Assembly: GCA_900550055.1 (NCBI GenBank)
Contig: URQU01000002.1
Location: 1-64,000, forward strand
Direction: 5' to 3'
Length of the DNA: 64,000 bases
Origin: an uncultured Coriobacteriaceae bacterium
Lineage (GTDB): Bacteria; Actinomycetota; Coriobacteriia; Coriobacteriales; Eggerthellaceae
In this document: piece after piece, positions 34,117-45,125 of the stretch
Numbering within the stretch: position 1 is the stretch's first letter
How the letters are laid out: every line of letters starts with the position of its first letter
The notes under the pieces: model-generated
Databases searched by the model: none
The model's input: only the letters and a program-made list of their open reading frames with translations
Told to the model about the DNA's origin: nothing
Translations under genes and position numbers: made by a program

Positions 34117-35727
34117 GTGTTCTTCTATGATATGGAATCGCGTGGTGACCTGAGCCTTTACGAATACCTGTATCGTTGCATCCGTCATGACATCGCGCAT
34201 GGAAAAGTAGAGCCCGGGCAGAAATTACCCTCGAAACGCGCGCTGGCGAAGCAGCTGGGCGTCAGCCTGATCACCATCGAAGCCGCATACGACCAGCTCG
34301 TCGCCGAAGGCTACATCCGCTCGCGCGAGCGCTGCGGTTACTATGCGTGCGACCTTGCACCCGCCGCCAAGATCGAGGAACCAGGAAGCGCGCAGCACCG
34401 AACCGAGACGACGATCGCGCCCGCGAGACGCGAGCGCGATAATCACGCCGCAGGCCTGAACAACCAGCAGCTTCTTTCGCAAGAGAAGGGGCGCCTAGAA
34501 GACTCACCCGGACATCGACCGACCGTCAACCCGGACACCCAACCGGCTGGCCCCACTGCACCCCACGCTCAAAACATCCCATCCGATGCGCCGCTGCTTG
34601 CGGATTTCACGCACAGCACGCTGGCGACCACCATGCTCCCCTACTCCGCTTGGGCAAAAGCCGTTCGGCAGACGCTTTCGGACGAATCGGCGGCATCGCT
34701 GGCCGAAGCCGCTTCCGCGGCGGGGTCACCCGAATTGCGAAGCGCCATCGCCGACCACCTGCGACAGTATCGTGGGATGGACGTGTCGCCCGACCAAGTG
34801 GTCATAGGCGCCGGATCGCAAACGCTCTATCAACTGTTGGTGCAGCTGCTAGGGCGCACGAGACGCTACGCGGTGGAAGATCCTGGATATCCCCTGCTCA
34901 CGCGCATGTACGAGCAACAAGATGCGCAGGTGGCGCATATCGGGCTGGACGATTCCGGCATCGACATCGATGCGCTGGAAACTTCCGACGCATCGGTCGC
35001 CCACATCATGCCGTCGCACCAGTTCCCCACCGGGATCGTCACCACCGCGGCTCGACGCCGCGAGCTTTTGAACTGGGCGCGCGAAGGAGACCGCTACCTG
35101 ATCGAGGACGACTACGACTCGGAGTTCCGCATGGCCGGGCGACCCATCCCCTCGCTGTTCGGCATCGATGCCGCCGAACGTGTGCTGTACCTCAACTCGT
35201 TCGCCAAAAGCCTGGGCGCGGCCTTTCGCATGGCGTATCTGGTGCTGCCGCCGCAGTTGGCGCAGCGTTTCCGCAAACAGCTCGGCTTCTATGCGAACAC
35301 CGTCAGCCCGCTCGACCAGCTGGCATTGGCTCGCTTCATCGAGCAAGGCCATTACGACCGTCACGTGAACCGCCTGCGCACCCATGCGCGCAAAACGCAG
35401 GATGCCCTGGTCAACGCCTTGCGCGAAGCCTTTGGCGAGCGCATTGCGTTCGCCGGGCTCAACGACGGCCTGCATTTCATCATGCAACTGGAAAGCGAAC
35501 GCGGCGAACGCGAATTTGCCACCGCTGCCGAAACCGCCGGCATCCGCATCGCCCCGCTGTCGAGTTTCGCCGGCACGGCTTCGCTAATCGGCGCCCCGAC
35601 CGGTACCAAGTCGCAGGCAAACACGGCGAGCGAAACTTCCCCCGCGCGCTTCATCCTGCGAAGCGACAGCATCTCGATCGAGGAAGCCCCCGCCGTTGCA
35701 AACGCGCTTGCGAAGGCGTGGGCATAA
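34117..35727 (+). CDS. pdxR: MocR/PdxR-type GntR regulator with aminotransferase domain
   Basis: PdxR-type regulators bind PLP in an aminotransferase-like domain and control pdxST. The 536-residue protein has a GntR winged helix (about 10-80; LPSKRALAKQLGVSLITIEAAY), a long low-complexity linker (about 85-165) and a fold-type I aminotransferase domain with the PLP lysine in SFAKSLGAAF. The start is taken at a GTG (34117) because MFFYDMESRGDLSLYEY matches family N-termini; the ribosome binding site is weak. It is divergent from pdxS across a 135-base region with an inverted repeat and parS. Confidence 0.9.
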   Translation: MFFYDMESRGDLSLYEYLYRCIRHDIAHGKVEPGQKLPSKRALAKQLGVSLITIEAAYDQLVAEGYIRSRERCGYYACDLAPAAKIEEPGSAQHRTETTIAPARRERDNHAAGLNNQQLLSQEKGRLEDSPGHRPTVNPDTQPAGPTAPHAQNIPSDAPLLADFTHSTLATTMLPYSAWAKAVRQTLSDESAASLAEAASAAGSPELRSAIADHLRQYRGMDVSPDQVVIGAGSQTLYQLLVQLLGRTRRYAVEDPGYPLLTRMYEQQDAQVAHIGLDDSGIDIDALETSDASVAHIMPSHQFPTGIVTTAARRRELLNWAREGDRYLIEDDYDSEFRMAGRPIPSLFGIDAAERVLYLNSFAKSLGAAFRMAYLVLPPQLAQRFRKQLGFYANTVSPLDQLALARFIEQGHYDRHVNRLRTHARKTQDALVNALREAFGERIAFAGLNDGLHFIMQLESERGEREFATAAETAGIRIAPLSSFAGTASLIGAPTGTKSQANTASETSPARFILRSDSISIEEAPAVANALAKAWA

Positions 35728-35734
35728 GCCAGCA

Positions 35735-35876
35735 CCGCAAACGATTCGCAGATCCCGCCCGCGACCCCGATGCCGCGAGCGCCCGAAGGCGCCCGAGAGT
35801 AACCCTCACCACCGCAAAGCGCCCGCAAACGTCTAGGGGTAGCCCCGCCGCCGCAAACGATTCGCAAATCCCGCCC
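35735..35876. repeat. 26-bp direct repeat, two copies
   Basis: Near-identical 26-mers beginning CCGCAAACGATTCGCA lie at 35735-35760 and 35851-35876, with one mismatch. They are between pdxR and the aminotransferase terminator. Confidence 0.65.
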
Positions 35877-35882
35877 AAACGC

Positions 35883-35920
35883 AAAAAAGCGCGAGCCGAG
35901 GGCATACCCAGCTCGCGCTT
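35883..35920 (-). terminator. Intrinsic terminator of the aminotransferase gene
   Basis: AAGCGCGAGC (35887-35896) pairs with GCTCGCGCTT (35911-35920). On the minus strand it ends in TTTTTTGC, about 20 bases after the stop. Confidence 0.88.
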
Positions 35921-35941
35921 CAACGGCATATCAAGCAAACG

Positions 35942-37132
35942 CTACTCAGCGTCGTAGGACTCCTTGAGCGCCTTCAAGGCAGGCAAGCTGTTCTCGATGG
36001 TCTCGCGGGCGATGCAGTAGCTCATGCGCACCCAGCCCGGGACGCCGAAGCTGTCGGAGGGCACGATGAGCAGCTCGTGCTGCTTCGCACGGTCGCTGAA
36101 CGCCTGGGCGTCGGGTTCAAGCGCGCGCACCCACAGGTAGAACGCGCCGTCAGGCTGCACATACTCGTAGCCCATCTCGTCCAGAGCCTCGGTCAGGATT
36201 CGACGGTTGGTGGCATAGGCCTCCACGTCGGATGGCTCGTCGACGCACGCCGCGGCAACGCGCTGGAACAGCACCGGCGCGCAGATATAGCCATGCGCGC
36301 GGCCTGCGCCGGCAACGGCGAAGAACACGCGGTCGGCCTCTTCGGCATCCATGGTGTCGGAAACGTACACGTAGCCCACGCGCTCGCCCGGCAGGCTGAG
36401 CGCTTTGGAGTACGAGTAGCACACCAGCGTGCGGGGATAGATGGTGGGAACGTAGGGAACCTCCACACCGTAGGTGATCTCGCGATACGGCTCGTCGCTG
36501 ATCAGGTAGATCGGGTGGCCGATCTCCTTGCCCTTCTCCTCGAGCATGGCGGCCAGCGCCTCCAGGTTCTCGCGCGTGTACACCGCGCCCACCGGGTTGT
36601 TCGGCGAGTTGATGATGACTGCCGCGGTCTTCTCGTTGATGGCGGCGCCCATGGCCTCCACGTCAAGCTGGAAGCTGGGAACCTGCGTGGGAACCTCGAC
36701 GATGGAGCAGCCCATGGTCTCGATCCACACCTTGTACTCGGGGAAGTACGGGCTGGGGACGATGACCTCGTCGCCGGCGTTGGTGACGGCGCCCAGGCTG
36801 ATGGCGATGGATGCGGCGGCGCCCACCGTCATATACACGCGACCCGCCTTCGCCGGGATGCCATAGCGGCGAGCGATGCTGTCGGCGATGGTCTGACGGA
36901 CGGCGGGGATGCCGGCAGCAGGGGAATACGCGTGCAGCTCGACCGGCGGCAGCTTCATAAGCTCCTCGATGGTGTCGGTCACCTTCTGCGGCGCAGGCAC
37001 GCTGGGGTTGCCGATGGAGTAATCGAACACCTTATCGTCGCCGATCTCGGCCTTGCGCTTCAAACCGTAGGCGAACAGCTCGCGGATTGCGGAGGGCGCA
37101 TTTCCCAGGCCATACATTCTTTCGTCGATCAT
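35942..37132 (-). CDS. PLP-dependent class I/II aminotransferase
   Basis: This is a cytoplasmic fold-type I aminotransferase, most like aspartate/alanine/aromatic group members. The 396-residue protein has SPNNPVGAVY (176-185), DEPYREI (about 213-219) and the PLP lysine Lys243 in SYSKALSLPGERVGY. AAGGAGCACC precedes the start. The substrate cannot be set from sequence. It is next to the PLP-synthesis and PLP-sensing genes but is transcribed separately. Confidence 0.92.
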   Translation of the reverse strand: MIDERMYGLGNAPSAIRELFAYGLKRKAEIGDDKVFDYSIGNPSVPAPQKVTDTIEELMKLPPVELHAYSPAAGIPAVRQTIADSIARRYGIPAKAGRVYMTVGAAASIAISLGAVTNAGDEVIVPSPYFPEYKVWIETMGCSIVEVPTQVPSFQLDVEAMGAAINEKTAAVIINSPNNPVGAVYTRENLEALAAMLEEKGKEIGHPIYLISDEPYREITYGVEVPYVPTIYPRTLVCYSYSKALSLPGERVGYVYVSDTMDAEEADRVFFAVAGAGRAHGYICAPVLFQRVAAACVDEPSDVEAYATNRRILTEALDEMGYEYVQPDGAFYLWVRALEPDAQAFSDRAKQHELLIVPSDSFGVPGWVRMSYCIARETIENSLPALKALKESYDAE

Positions 37133-37577
37133 AAGGTGCTCCTTGCATGCCGGTGCGCATAACGCACGATGATAGGTTCGCCGTTCAGATTAGCACTTTC
37201 GCACCAGGTTGCCGCCCGCATCGCTGCCAACAAAGTTAGCCGGAGCACGAAAACCGCATTTGGGGGGAGCCCGGCGGAAAGAGCAGCCGGTCGATGCCGC
37301 ACGCAACCAGCCCAGCCGGCGCTCGCCGAGCATGCGGATCGGGCACCCGTGCGCCGCCGCCCGCCTGCACGCTCGACCGTTCGCGCGCACCCCGCTTCCC
37401 CGCCGGGAAACCCTTGGGCAACACCTTGCGCCGAAAGCAAACCGTCACCGCCGGCGGGCGCACATTGCGGTACAATAACCCCAGAACACGGGCGCGTGAT
37501 CTCGTGGCACACGCTCGAGCCGACCTGAAAACATCCGCGCAGGCGCCCAAGCGCCGCGCACAACGAAAGGGGTTATC
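37133..37577. other. Intergenic region before the second stress-protein gene
   Basis: The only supported element is TACAAT at 37471-37476 on the plus strand, giving a leader of about 95 bases to the stress gene. No gene is supported. Confidence 0.5.
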
Positions 37578-38021
37578 ATGGCTTTCGGTTACAAGCGCAT
37601 CTTCGCAGCACTCGACGGCGCATCCACCCAGCAAGCGGTCATGGAACGCGCCATCGCCCTGGCGGAGGAAGAGCATGCAGAGCTCACGTTCGGTCACGTC
37701 ATCGATTCCGTGCCCTATGAGGCCTCGGGCGTCGACTTCGAGCTTCTGTGCAACGAGGGCAAGATCCGCATCGAGACCGACCTTGCCGACCTGCTGGAGA
37801 AGGCCCGCAACAACGCCGACATCCCCTCCGTGCAGCTGATCGTCCGTGCCGGCCGCATCACCGACACGCTGCAGAAGCAGCTCATCGAGCCCAACGAGCC
37901 CGACCTGGTCATCTGCGGCGAGCGCGGCCTGAGCAACATCAAGTACGTGTTTGTGGGCAGCGTTTCCACGTACCTCATCCGCAACGTCCGCTGCGACGTG
38001 CTGGTGGTCAAGCAGGACTAA
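37578..38021 (+). CDS. Universal stress protein (UspA family)
   Basis: This 147-residue single-domain Usp protein has the ATP-binding loop GERGLSNIKYVFVGSVSTYL and a typical C-terminal CDVLVVKQD strand. AAAGGGG precedes the ATG. It is transcribed alone and ends in a very strong terminator. It is only distantly similar to the Usp protein at 15 kb. Confidence 0.92.
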   Translation: MAFGYKRIFAALDGASTQQAVMERAIALAEEEHAELTFGHVIDSVPYEASGVDFELLCNEGKIRIETDLADLLEKARNNADIPSVQLIVRAGRITDTLQKQLIEPNEPDLVICGERGLSNIKYVFVGSVSTYLIRNVRCDVLVVKQD

Positions 38022-38051
38022 CCGCGCGAAACGGCTGGCAAAACAAGCATG

Positions 38052-38090
38052 AACGCAAAAGCGGGGGCCATCGGCCCCCGCTTTTGCGTT
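38052..38090 (+). terminator. Strong intrinsic terminator
   Basis: An 18-bp perfect stem (38052-38069 with 38073-38090, three-base loop) carries A-runs and T-runs in its arms. It can work in both directions and follows the stress gene. Confidence 0.93.
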
Positions 38091-38303
38091 TCAAAATGCG
38101 GCTCAAAGCCCCCCAAAGTCGGATTTCGCGACACGCGCCCGCCTATACACCCCGACACCGGATAGCCGCCCAAGGCGGCAAAGACGGCGCGACGCCCGTC
38201 ATCGGGCACGTAAGCAAAACCCACACGGCCGCAAATCCCGCAAGAAGACGCGGCGAGCAACGGCGAGTCCCGAACCGTCGGGAAGCCGCTCCTGAGAGCC
38301 CCC

Positions 38304-39020
38304 TTACGACGTGACCAGCAAAACGGTGCCGATGACCAGCAGCAACACGTACGTCAGCTTCAGGAAGCGCTCCTGGCTGATGCGCTTGGCAAGCTTGCCG
38401 CCGACCACCGTGGCCAGCACGATGAGCGGGACGCAGCACAGCACCATGACCCACACCTCGTGGGTGAAGTGCCCCTGGTACAGCTGCGCGCCGGCGTACA
38501 GCAGGTTGAGGATGGACCATACCGCCGAGAGCGTGGCGCGGAACTGCTCCTTGTCCGTGAGCTTCTGCACCGCGTAGATGACCAGCAGCGCGCCGCCCGA
38601 GACGAACATGCCCTGGATCAGGCCCGCCGCCGCCAGCACGCCCCACAGCGCCCACTCGGGCAGGAACGACTGCTTGCGCTGCACGAGGTTCTTAATACCC
38701 ACGGCAAGGATGACTAGGCCGTATATCTTCAGCAGCGCATGCAGCGGCACCACGGAGTCAAGCCAGGCGCCCAGCACCACGAACGGCAGCATGACGCCCA
38801 CGATCTTGCCGAGCTCGCGCCAATGGATGCTGCGGATGTTCAACACGGCCAGCACCGTGCAGGCCAGGAAGCCCGTGGCGTTCAAGATGGACACCGAGCT
38901 TTGCAGCCCCAGCGTGAGCGTGCCCACCGGCATGCAGAAGATGTTGCCGGCGAACCCGGTGATGGCCTGCACGGTGTAGCCGAACAAGAACACCGCCAGG
39001 AATATAACGTTCTTAACCAA
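38304..39020 (-). CDS. TSUP (TauE/SafE) family membrane exporter
   Basis: This is a membrane transporter family for sulfite, sulfoacetate or related anions. The 238-residue protein has about seven or eight membrane segments and two repeated halves: AITGFAGNIFCMPVG near the N-terminus and GLIQGMFVSGGALLVIY in the middle. The start is a TTG at 39020 with GAGGG six bases upstream, and no ATG fits better. The substrate is unknown. It is transcribed alone. Confidence 0.88.
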   Translation of the reverse strand: MVKNVIFLAVFLFGYTVQAITGFAGNIFCMPVGTLTLGLQSSVSILNATGFLACTVLAVLNIRSIHWRELGKIVGVMLPFVVLGAWLDSVVPLHALLKIYGLVILAVGIKNLVQRKQSFLPEWALWGVLAAAGLIQGMFVSGGALLVIYAVQKLTDKEQFRATLSAVWSILNLLYAGAQLYQGHFTHEVWVMVLCCVPLIVLATVVGGKLAKRISQERFLKLTYVLLLVIGTVLLVTS

Positions 39021-39353
39021 CAGAAACCCTCGCTCCCGTTATCCTGCAATCGGCAAGACGACGCCGCGGACGTTCCGATGCCTCACGCGCTTCGAAGCCG
39101 CGCGATCCGCGAAACGACGCCGCGGGCGCTTCGTTGTCGCAGACGCTCCGGCGTTGCAGGACCGGCATTCCGGCTAACCGGAATGCCCACCTGCTCAGCC
39201 GCGCCTTTTGCCGCGTATCCGCGTCTTCATCGTTATCCATAAAATAGGTTGCAAGTATATTACCAAAATGCCTTTTTGCGGCTAATTGCCTTAGCATTGA
39301 GGGGAACATCATCTACCATAGGCAGGTACGCAATCCGACAGCATAGGGGAACA
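39021..39353. other. Intergenic region with promoter of the pxp operon
   Basis: A perfect 10-bp hairpin (GGCATTCCGG 39164-39173, CTAA, CCGGAATGCC 39178-39187) and a TATATT -10-like hexamer (39256-39261) precede pxpB. An open frame extends upstream of pxpB without a ribosome binding site. Confidence 0.45.
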
Positions 39354-40082
39354 GTGGCTGGATTCAACATCACCATCGCTGGCGACTCCGCTATCAACTT
39401 GGAGTTCGCCAAAACCATATCGCCGCAAACCAGCGGCATGATCCGTGTTGCGGCGCAGACGCTCACCGACGACCCCATCCCCGGGGTCACCGAGCTGGTG
39501 CCCACGTTCTGCTCGCTCATGGTCACCTACGACCCGTGCGTCATCGGCTACGACGAGCTGTGCCAGCGTGTGCAGGGCAAGCTGCGCAACCTGACCGCCG
39601 CCGAGGCGGGCGTGAAGCGCATCGTGGTCATCCCCGTCTGCTACGGCGGGGAGTTCGGCCCCGACATGCCCACCGTGATGCACCATGCCGGTATGTCCGA
39701 GCAGGAGGTCATCAGCCTACACTGCGCGCACGACTACCTCATCGACATGCTGGGCTTCCTGCCCGGCTTCGCCTACCTGGGCGGACTGGACCCGCGGCTG
39801 CACACGCCGCGCCTTTCCGTTCCGCGCACCGAGATCCCCGCAGGCAGCGTGGGCATCGGCGGCGCGCAGACGGGCATCTACCCGCTGGCAAGCCCCGGGG
39901 GCTGGCAGATCATCGGCCGCAGCCCCGTGCGCCCGTATGACCCCGAGCGCGCTCAGCCCATCCTGTACCGCGCCGGCGAGTATCTTCGCTTCCAGCCCAT
40001 CACGCAGAAGCAGTACGACGCCATCGAGGCGCAGATAGCCGCAGGCGGCTATGAGTGCGAAGTTATCGTAGAGGAGGCCTAG
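39354..40082 (+). CDS. pxpB: 5-oxoprolinase subunit PxpB (KipI-like)
   Basis: PxpB, with PxpA and PxpC, hydrolyses 5-oxoproline to glutamate using ATP; it is related to KipI and the AHS1 domain of urea carboxylase. The 242-residue product shows HDYLIDMLGFLPGFAYLGG, DPRLHTPRLSVPRTEIPAGSV-type conserved loops and GIYPLASPGGW. The start is a GTG at 39354 with AGGGGAACA upstream, giving VAGFNITIAGDSA, which matches family N-termini. It is the first gene of a six-gene plus-strand operon with short gaps. Confidence 0.92.
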   Translation: MAGFNITIAGDSAINLEFAKTISPQTSGMIRVAAQTLTDDPIPGVTELVPTFCSLMVTYDPCVIGYDELCQRVQGKLRNLTAAEAGVKRIVVIPVCYGGEFGPDMPTVMHHAGMSEQEVISLHCAHDYLIDMLGFLPGFAYLGGLDPRLHTPRLSVPRTEIPAGSVGIGGAQTGIYPLASPGGWQIIGRSPVRPYDPERAQPILYRAGEYLRFQPITQKQYDAIEAQIAAGGYECEVIVEEA

Positions 40083-40083
40083 C

Positions 40084-41217
40084 ATGGGAGTCACCGCCAT
40101 CAAGCCCGGCATCCTGACCACCGTGCAGGACCGGGGCCGCACTGGCTATCTGGGCAGCGGCTTCAGCCCGTCGGGCGTCATGGACACCCGCGCGCTGCAC
40201 ACGGCCAACCTGCTGGTCGATAACGACCCCGACGCCCCCGTCCTGGAGTTCTGCCTGGCCGGGCCCACGCTTCGCTTCACCACCAGCACCTACGTCGCCA
40301 TCACCGGCGGCGACTTCCGCCCCACGCTCGACGGCCGCCCCGCGCCCATGTACACCGCGCTGGCCGTGCACCGCGGAAGCGTGCTGGCCTTCGGCGCCCC
40401 GAAAACGGGCATGTACGGCTACCTGGCCATCGCGGGCGGATCGATCAACGCGCCCGAGGTCATGGGCAGCCGTTCCACCAACCTGAAGTGCGGCATCGGC
40501 GGATGGAAGGGCCGCGCGCTCATCACCGGCGACTACCTGCCGTTCTGCACGCGCAACGTCGACTTCATCCCCAACCTGGGCTCGCACACCGTCGACCGCG
40601 ATGACGCGTTCTACGGCTTCGACGACCCCGAAATCACGCTGCGCGTGGTGCCCGGCCCGCAGGAGGACATGTTCACGCAAGACGGCGTGGACACCTTCTA
40701 CGGCCAGCCCTACACCACCACCAGCCGCTGCGACCGCATGGGATTCCGCCTGGACGGCCCGGAGATCGAAACGGTGAACGGCAGCGATATCATCTCGGAC
40801 GGCATCGCGCTGGGCGCCGTGCAGATCCCTGCCGACGGCCGCCCCATCATCATGCTCTCCGACCGCCAGACCACCGGCGGCTACGCCAAGATCGGCACCG
40901 TCTGCAGCGTCGACCTGCCCAAGCTGGTGCAGTGCACGCCGGGCCGCGTCATCCGCTTCGCCCCCGTCACCATCCAGCAGGCCCAAGACCTGTACCGCCA
41001 GGAAGCACGCCGCATGGAGGCGCTCGCCAAGATGGTCAGGCGCCCCTGCTACGGCGGCATATCACCGCGAAGGACGGCGCGAAGGCTGACGCCCATCCTG
41101 GAAGCGCAGGCCCGCGCGCACGCGTCCGGCAGCCAGAAGCTGTGGATCGAACTGAGCAAGACCGAGCAACAACGCTTGCAGCCCGCAGAGCAGCCCGCAA
41201 GCGATTCGAACCGATAG
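40084..41217 (+). CDS. pxpC: 5-oxoprolinase subunit PxpC (KipA-like)
   Basis: This is the AHS2/KipA-type partner of PxpB. The 377-residue protein has the family signature IKPGILTTVQDRGRTGY near the N-terminus, then GFSPSGVMD, and SDRQTTGGYAKIGTV in the C-terminal half. It starts one base after the pxpB stop with GAGGAGG inside the pxpB 3' end, so the two are translationally linked. Confidence 0.93.
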   Translation: MGVTAIKPGILTTVQDRGRTGYLGSGFSPSGVMDTRALHTANLLVDNDPDAPVLEFCLAGPTLRFTTSTYVAITGGDFRPTLDGRPAPMYTALAVHRGSVLAFGAPKTGMYGYLAIAGGSINAPEVMGSRSTNLKCGIGGWKGRALITGDYLPFCTRNVDFIPNLGSHTVDRDDAFYGFDDPEITLRVVPGPQEDMFTQDGVDTFYGQPYTTTSRCDRMGFRLDGPEIETVNGSDIISDGIALGAVQIPADGRPIIMLSDRQTTGGYAKIGTVCSVDLPKLVQCTPGRVIRFAPVTIQQAQDLYRQEARRMEALAKMVRRPCYGGISPRRTARRLTPILEAQARAHASGSQKLWIELSKTEQQRLQPAEQPASDSNR

Positions 41218-41226
41218 GAGCACCCC

Positions 41227-41757
41227 ATGACCACGAACGAAACCAACGGCACCGCCGACGCCATGAAGCAGCGCCGCGAGAACATCCTCGACCTCCTCAG
41301 CATCATGGACGAGGGCGACCTGACGGCCCTGCGCTTCAAGGACGGCCAGGTGGAGATCGAGCTCGAGCGCAAGCCCGCCGCCGGCGCGCTGTCCTCCTCC
41401 GCCCTGCCCCTTATGGCCGAGCGCGTCGGCCAGCTGCTCAACGCCCGCGAGGACGCCAGCGGCGTGGTGGCCGGCGCCGCAAGCGCGCCCGTTGCCGGCG
41501 ACGATGACGCCAGCGTGGTCCGCAGCCCCATGGTGGGCACGTTCTACGCCGGCCCCAGCCCCGACGAGGACCCGTTCGTGAAGGTGGGCCAAGAGGTGCT
41601 GACCGGCCAAACGCTGGCCATCGTGGAGGCCATGAAGATGATGAACGAGATCACGGCCCCCGCGCCGGGCATCATCACCGAGGTGCTGGCCGCCAACGGC
41701 ACGCAGGTCGAGTACGACCAGCCGCTGTTCCGCATCTCCACCAGCGCGAACGCGTAA
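41227..41757 (+). CDS. accB: Biotin carboxyl carrier protein (AccB-like)
   Basis: This 176-residue protein has the biotinyl domain at its C-terminus, with the biotin-accepting Lys137 in AIVEAMKMMNEI. An N-terminal helical segment and an Ala/Gly-rich linker precede it. The ATG follows AGGAGCACCCC. It lies between pxpC and accC. No carboxyltransferase subunit is in the operon, so its acceptor may belong to the 5-oxoproline system or be an acetyl-CoA carboxylase encoded elsewhere. Confidence 0.93.
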   Translation: MTTNETNGTADAMKQRRENILDLLSIMDEGDLTALRFKDGQVEIELERKPAAGALSSSALPLMAERVGQLLNAREDASGVVAGAASAPVAGDDDASVVRSPMVGTFYAGPSPDEDPFVKVGQEVLTGQTLAIVEAMKMMNEITAPAPGIITEVLAANGTQVEYDQPLFRISTSANA

Positions 41758-41772
41758 GGCCAGGCGAGCCCC

Positions 41773-43128
<1,356 letters not shown>

Positions 43129-43149
43129 GGATCAACGAAAGGAAGCGTT

Positions 43150-43992
43150 ATGGGAATCGAAATGCCGGTACCTGCAAAGCCCGAAGGCGTCGATGCCGAG
43201 GTGTGGGAGCAGATGCTCCATGCCACGCCGGCCGAGGCGCGCCATCTGATCCGCGAAGGCAAGTTCGCCGCTCCCACGAGCGGCCTGTGCCCGGGTTACG
43301 CGCAGGCGAACCTGATCATCCTACCGCGCGAGCAGGCCTATGATTTCCTGCTGTTCGCGCAGCGCAACCCCAAGCCCTGCCCCATCCTGGAGGTCACCGA
43401 GGTGGGCGAGCGCATGACGCACATCTGCGCGAAGGATTGCGACGTGGCCACCGACTTCCCCGGATACCGCATCTACAAGGACGGCGTCATGGTGGACGAG
43501 GTCGACGACGTGGTGGACTACTGGCGCGATGACCTGGTGGCGTTCATCATCGGCTGCTCCTTCAGCTTCGAGAGCGAGCTCATCGAGGCGGGCATCGAGA
43601 TGCGCCACAACACGCAGGGCCGCAACGTGTCCATGTACCTTACCAACCTGGCGTGCGAACCGGCCGGCTCCATGAGCGGCAACACGGTGGTCAGCATGCG
43701 CCCCATCCCCTACGACCAGGTGGTGAAGGCGGTGCAGATCTCCGGCGCCATCCCGAAGGTGCACGGCGCGCCCGTGCACATCGGCGACCCCTCCGTCATC
43801 GGCATCAAGGACATCGCCAAGCCCGACTTCGGCGACCCGGTGGACATCAACCCCGGCGAGGTGCCGGTGTTCTGGGCATGCGGCGTCACCCCGCAGTCCA
43901 TCGTCATGAACAGCAAGCCGCCGTTCGCCATCACGCACGCCCCCGGCTACATGCTGATCACGGACACCAAGAACGTGGACCTGAAGGGCTAG
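43150..43992 (+). CDS. DUF1445 family putative hydro-lyase
   Basis: This 280-residue protein belongs to DUF1445, the family of B. subtilis YcsI, which is often linked to pxpA and pxpBC genes. A DUF1445 domain also occurs in vertebrate D-glutamate cyclase, suggesting a role in D-glutamate or 5-oxoproline conversion. It contains GLCPGYAQANLIILP, FIIGCSFSFE and FWACGVTPQ. The start follows GAAAGGAAGCG, 21 bases after accC. Confidence 0.88.
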   Translation: MGIEMPVPAKPEGVDAEVWEQMLHATPAEARHLIREGKFAAPTSGLCPGYAQANLIILPREQAYDFLLFAQRNPKPCPILEVTEVGERMTHICAKDCDVATDFPGYRIYKDGVMVDEVDDVVDYWRDDLVAFIIGCSFSFESELIEAGIEMRHNTQGRNVSMYLTNLACEPAGSMSGNTVVSMRPIPYDQVVKAVQISGAIPKVHGAPVHIGDPSVIGIKDIAKPDFGDPVDINPGEVPVFWACGVTPQSIVMNSKPPFAITHAPGYMLITDTKNVDLKG

Positions 43993-44116
43993 CCGGGCAA
44001 TCGCGCCGACCCGCCCAAGGTTGTCCGAGGGAGAACAACCAGAACCGACGCCGTGCGCGGTTGCGGCATGCCGCAACCGCGCACGCTCATATATACGGAA
44101 ATGGAAGTGTTTGAAC

Positions 44117-44872
44117 ATGCCGAGCATCGATCTCAACTCCGACCTGGGAGAAAGCTTCGGGCGATACACGCTCGGGCTTGACGATCAGGTCATCCCGCTG
44201 GTTTCCAGCGTCAACGTGGCGTGCGGCATGCACGCCGGAGACCCGGCGGTCATGCGCCGCACCGTCAAGCTTGCCGCCGACGCGGGCGTGGCCGTGGGCG
44301 CGCACCCGGGCTACCCCGACCTGCAGGGCTTCGGCCGCCGCGACATCGCCATGTCGCCCGACGAGGCCTACGACTACATCCTGTACCAAATCGGCGCGCT
44401 GCAGGCCTTCTGCCACGCCACCGGCGCGCGCATGCACCACGTGAAGCCGCACGGCCAGCTGTACAACCGCGCCGCCGTGGACCCGGAGCTTGCCCGTGCC
44501 GTGGCCGCCGCCGTGAAGGACGCCAACCTGGACCTGGTGCTGGTGGGCCTGGCGAACAGCGAGCTCATCCGCGCGGGCCAGGCGGAGGGCATCCGCACCG
44601 CGCAGGAGTTCTTCGCCGACCGCAACTACACCGACGAGGGCCTGCTGGTGTCGCGCAAGCTCCCCGACGCCGTCATCACCGATGAGGACTTCGCCGTGGC
44701 GCGCGTGGTGCGCGCTGTGAAGGAGGGCACCATCGAGTCGGCATCGGGCAAGCTGATCACCGTGAAGCCCGACACCATCTGCATCCACGGCGACAACGTT
44801 CACGCTCTCGAGTTCGCCGGCAAGATCCGCACCGCGCTGACCGAGGCCGGCGTCGAGGTGAAGCCCGTGTAG
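44117..44872 (+). CDS. pxpA: 5-oxoprolinase subunit PxpA (LamB/YcsF)
   Basis: PxpA is the hydrolase-like subunit of the ATP-dependent 5-oxoprolinase. The 251-residue protein starts MPSIDLNSDLGESFG and has the metal-site style motifs ACGMHAGDP, GAHPGYPD and HVKPHGQLYN. The start at 44117 is set by these conserved first residues; the site upstream is only moderate (GGAAG). A 124-base gap with no terminator separates it from the DUF1445 gene. It ends the operon. Confidence 0.94.
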   Translation: MPSIDLNSDLGESFGRYTLGLDDQVIPLVSSVNVACGMHAGDPAVMRRTVKLAADAGVAVGAHPGYPDLQGFGRRDIAMSPDEAYDYILYQIGALQAFCHATGARMHHVKPHGQLYNRAAVDPELARAVAAAVKDANLDLVLVGLANSELIRAGQAEGIRTAQEFFADRNYTDEGLLVSRKLPDAVITDEDFAVARVVRAVKEGTIESASGKLITVKPDTICIHGDNVHALEFAGKIRTALTEAGVEVKPV

Positions 44873-45020
44873 CAGCGGGGCTGCGGGCCGTGAGCGAGGC
44901 AGCGACGCGGAGCTGCTGCGGGGCTGCGCAATGAAGCCGCAGAGCAACCGCAGGGCCGAGCAGCTGCGAAGCCAGGCACAGCGCCGCGAGACGGCAACAA
45001 CCCACAGCATAGCGAAACGC

Positions 45021-45052
45021 GAAGGGGGCCGGGTATCAACCCGGCCCCCTTC
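45021..45052. terminator. Bidirectional intrinsic terminator
   Basis: GAAGGGGGCCGGG (45021-45033), a six-base loop and the complementary arm (45040-45052) lie between the convergent pxp operon and the giant adhesin gene. The right arm leads into TTCTTG. Confidence 0.85.
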
Positions 45053-45125
45053 TTGCGTCCCGCCGCCGCCCTATGCAGGTGCGACGGCGGGTTTCCGTAT
45101 CCGGCCTTCGCCGGGTTCGGCTGCG

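Noticed and set aside
39231..39243. TTATCCATA considered as a DnaA box / origin signal
   Set aside because: A single near-match without a cluster or dnaA/dnaN genes nearby.
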